A stretch of 64,000 nucleotides of DNA from Allantophomopsis cytisporea (Eukaryota; Ascomycota; Leotiomycetes; Phacidiales; Phacidiaceae), in contig CP103033.1 in assembly GCA_024752435.1 (NCBI GenBank), forward strand, positions 620,001 through 684,000, written 5' to 3'. A program made the position numbers and the translations under genes. The notes beneath the pieces were generated by a model that was not told the DNA's origin, ran no database searches, and was given only the letters and a program-made list of their open reading frames with translations. Below are positions 61,156-64,000 of the stretch, piece after piece (position 1 is the first letter of the stretch; each line of letters starts with the position of its first letter).

Positions 61156-64000
61156 TTAAATGCTCTCCAGGGCCTTCAATGCTCTTTCATAGATGCCACA
61201 AACCGTATTCGACCTCTCATCCTTTTGAGCGTCACGAATTATCCCTGAAAGTTTTTCCTTCAGGTCTTCACGTCCATCGCTCATACTGCCAAATACACCA
61301 GCAGAGAGGCATGCTATGATAGCATCTGCTGCTTCTGCACGTTTTGTTCGTACCAGTTCACTGCCTGCACCACTTGGAAGTTCGAGCAATTCTACGAAAG
61401 AGATAAGAATATCGTATCTGGCGTCCTCTGCAGCTGGTGATTGCTCTTTCATAGTCTCGAAAAGGACCTTGGATCGCTCGTACAGAGCGGTGCGAGTACC
61501 AACAGTGGCTTTTGTAGATTTCAGGACGATCTTGAGAGTATCAATGATCTGAAGTAGATGAGATGCAAAAGTGGCTTGGCCTTTGGTGACATTGATGGAT
61601 CTTATCAGCGCACTAACACCTGATGTAATAGTCAAAGTCTCTCTTGAAACCTGGTGATTCTTGGAATCTTCTATCGTATCCATCTTGTCCTCATCAAGTG
61701 TCTCATCAAAGTACGATTTAATTATGGTGAAGACATCATCAAACATATCGATATCTGTTCGAGCCTCGGCATATTCTCCCAAAGCAAGGAATGCATGAGG
61801 ACGATACGCATCGTTATTACGTTTCGCTTCACGAATCGCAATCTTCTTTGCTTGCGTAGCAATTGCGCTATCTTTTTGCCACAATGCACTTGCGTATTTC
61901 GTGATATTGACGAAGGCTGTCAATACTTTTTCCTTCCCTTCGAATGTCTTCAATGCAAGAGCCTTTTCCAAAGCAGGCCACATTGCCTCAGCATTCGCAA
62001 GGCTGATATCTTTGCCCGCAGATGTGACCGCGTCTGCAATTGTGATTGCGGCCGTGTGTTTAATAGTCCACTTTGGAGATTCGAGGCGAGTCACCGCAAG
62101 GGCTAAAATTTCTTTCAAGTACAGCAGGACTGCGCGTGATCCGCCAACGTTCTCACTCCATGTCTTCTCAAATTGGTCCTTGACATGCTCATCTGCATCA
62201 TGCTTTGCTAAGAAGACGAATGGCAGAAAATCGGACGCTAAAGAGTTGAAGCGATCCGTGGCAAACTTGGATATGGCATAGACAATGTCAGCAGCAACTT
62301 GCCGCTGCGCTTCATCTTCAGCACCAAAGTATAGGTTCATCGAGTAAGTTGAGAACTTCAAGATTTGCTTGTCGGACCCGAGCCTAGCAACGTAACCAGA
62401 GGCTCTTGCATAAGCACTGCTGACTGTCGAGTTTCTGTCTAGAGCAGCTTTTTCAATAGCCTTCAAAAATATGTCTGCGTAAGGCTTGAAGACGAAAGCA
62501 TGTCGTGTGGATAGAGTCACAAGGACAGCACTACATCCGACTTTGGAAGGAATACCTATAGCGGTCTTGATGACGCTTTCAAGACATGGTGCAAGCTCAG
62601 CCATCGTCTTATCATCCAAGAGATCCATACATCGGTCAATTGACTCCATTAATGGTGAAGATGCCACCCAGTTGCTTCGAAGTTGGTCAATCTTTTCTTC
62701 TGTTAAGCCGTAGTTTTTGGCATTAATATGAATCATCTGAACACTATCAGATTCCAGGGTACTGAAGAGTCCAATCAAACGCTCGACCAAGGTTGGTATG
62801 AACGGCCGAAGCGTTTTGCCTCCTTTCTTAACGATGTCTAAGACAGCGCTCAAAGCGAATAACCGTACTACAACCGCCTCATCAGCCTAACTGCCGAAAG
62901 GATCAATCGGGAAGAATTTACATACCTTCTTCGGAGGAACTCTCTAGACCTTGAGGAGACAACAAAAATGGCAATACATTCTTGAGCATAGTGTCCGCAT
63001 TCTTGGATGTCACCGTGGCTCCAGCTTCGAGTTGGCGAACCAAGATACCAGTCAAGACCTTGAACAAGGACATTGCAGCCTTCCTGACTGAACCCTTTAT
63101 ATCGTCAAGGACCTTAAAGGTGACTTCCCAAATCCTATGAACAAGTCAGTGTAAGCACAAAATGAACATGGGAGTACCTACTGTCCAAGATACTTCTCAT
63201 ATTTCTCAAATTTTCTACCCTGTACGAGATCCGCAATGGCTGCACAACTCGCTTGTCGTGTTCGCCACTCTCTACCCAGGATGTTCTTCAACAAATCATC
63301 CATGATTGCATCAAAGTACTTATCTATAGTACCACTGGAATCCTTGACCAATGCACTCCAAATATCATTCATGGATCGTTGCACATTAGTGTTAGGATCG
63401 AATCGGTAACGGTATAGCTTGGGGTACAGTTTTGGATCTATTTCAGACTCGGAAAGAATATTGCTGAGACCGAAACGGCCAAAAGCTGCTCTAGTCGACC
63501 ATGTCGCTGCATTTGACGCCAAAGACATAAATTTGTAGACCAGACTTTGGTCTCCAACCTCCGCAGCAAGGGACATGATATCTTTGTAGGAAGTGACTGA
63601 CTGGCCTTCACCTGTAGGCAATGCTCCGGGCTCAAAAAGCTCGGTTTCTTCATCCACCTTGATCTTAGTCGTGGTACCGGTGAAAGAGGCGACAAGATCA
63701 CTGACAAGGCGTTCTCTGAGCTGTTTGTCTCCCTGCTCGTAGACCAAGCTGAGTCCTCTAGAGGCTGTCTCCTGTACGATATCTTCTCGCGCTGAAAGAA
63801 GACCCATAAAAGCAGCCTGGCAATCTCTTAGACGATTCTGGACTTCAGACAAATGTCCACAGTGCTGGACGAGGCAGAACAGCCAAATACCGGAAGCTTT
63901 CTTTAGAGATGGCTTTGTTGTCTTGCAATCGGTGAGAAGCTTATCCAGCATTGATCCCAGGACCTGAGATTTCAAGGCATAGCCCTTGTAGCCTGAACCA
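61156..64000 (-). CDS. ECM29: proteasome adaptor/scaffold protein ECM29, 5' end cut by window
   Basis: Large HEAT-repeat protein that tethers 20S and 19S particles and monitors proteasome assembly. Only the C-terminal part is present, about 913 codons; the gene continues past the right edge. Exons on the minus strand: >64000-63182, 63134-62926 and 62867-61156 (frame enters at 63999). Family features include GYKGYALKSQVLG at the edge, SREDIVQETASRGLSLVYE-like wording (here SAREDIVQETASRG), YRYRFDPN, then IWEVTFKVLDDIKGSVRKAA and GLESSSEE/VRLFALSAVLDIVKKGG across the last splice. For the 62868-62925 intron, only the last of several AG dinucleotides (62868-62869 on the plus strand reads CT) keeps the frame. 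The C-terminus ends in ERALKALESI. The name rests on this motif agreement and is strong but not proven without the N-terminus. Confidence 0.93.

Noticed and set aside
1..64000. tRNA, rRNA, CRISPR array or complete transposon
   Set aside because: No B-box with a matching A-box and acceptor stem, no rRNA-like block, no regularly spaced repeats and no transposase, reverse transcriptase or long terminal repeats were found by eye.

Overview
The window is nuclear DNA from a filamentous ascomycete (Pezizomycotina). The evidence is GT-AG introns of mostly 50-115 nt with CTAAC/CTGAC-like branch sites, a KipA/Kip2-type kinesin with a long disordered N-terminus, a fungal DUF6594 membrane protein, a DHA2 drug transporter, and long pyrimidine-rich leaders. 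A leotiomycete is my guess from overall style, not something the sequence proves. No tRNA, rRNA, CRISPR array or intact transposon was seen.

Layout: 1-2789 non-coding; 2790-6005 (+) SERCA-type Ca2+-ATPase, 4 exons; 6006-14706 a long gene-poor stretch of simple repeats ending in a CT-rich leader; 14707-18032 (+) large disordered protein of unknown function; 19882-22954 (-) Kip2-family kinesin; 22955-30090 gene-poor and AT-rich, with a decayed coding relic near 29.2-29.9 kb; 30091-31517 (-) FMN-dependent alpha-hydroxy acid oxidase/dehydrogenase, divergent from 33160-34432 (+) zinc alcohol dehydrogenase; 34433-39784 microsatellite-rich; 39785-41932 (+) C2H2 transcription factor; 44221-46043 (+) DGAT2-type diacylglycerol acyltransferase; 48234-50214 (-) MFS drug transporter.

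From 52.3 kb onwards the window is compact and mostly housekeeping: (-) mitochondrial FMP32/CCDC90-like protein, divergent from (+) eIF2-gamma; (-) proteasome beta-3 (PUP3), divergent from (+) a TUG/UBX4-like Cdc48 adaptor; (-) ribosomal protein eL36; (-) DUF6594 membrane protein; and (-) ECM29, running off the right edge. Three of these (PUP3, UBX protein, ECM29) belong to the ubiquitin-proteasome pathway and lie within 9 kb.

Exon-intron structures were assembled by hand. Each joined model keeps the reading frame and gives a protein of plausible family length: SERCA 1001 aa, kinesin 1003, FMN enzyme 420, ADH 369, DGAT2 589, MFS 573, FMP32 270, eIF2-gamma 516, PUP3 205, UBX 514, eL36 106, DUF6594 297. 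The points most worth a second look are: a PUP3 gene whose first coding exon is only the ATG, followed by a 19-nt exon; a SERCA last exon that supplies a KKxx-type C-terminus lost on intron retention; a threefold FG(R/K)xKS motif in the 14.7-kb protein; a frameshifted and stop-containing coding relic; and a perfect hairpin in an eL36 intron.
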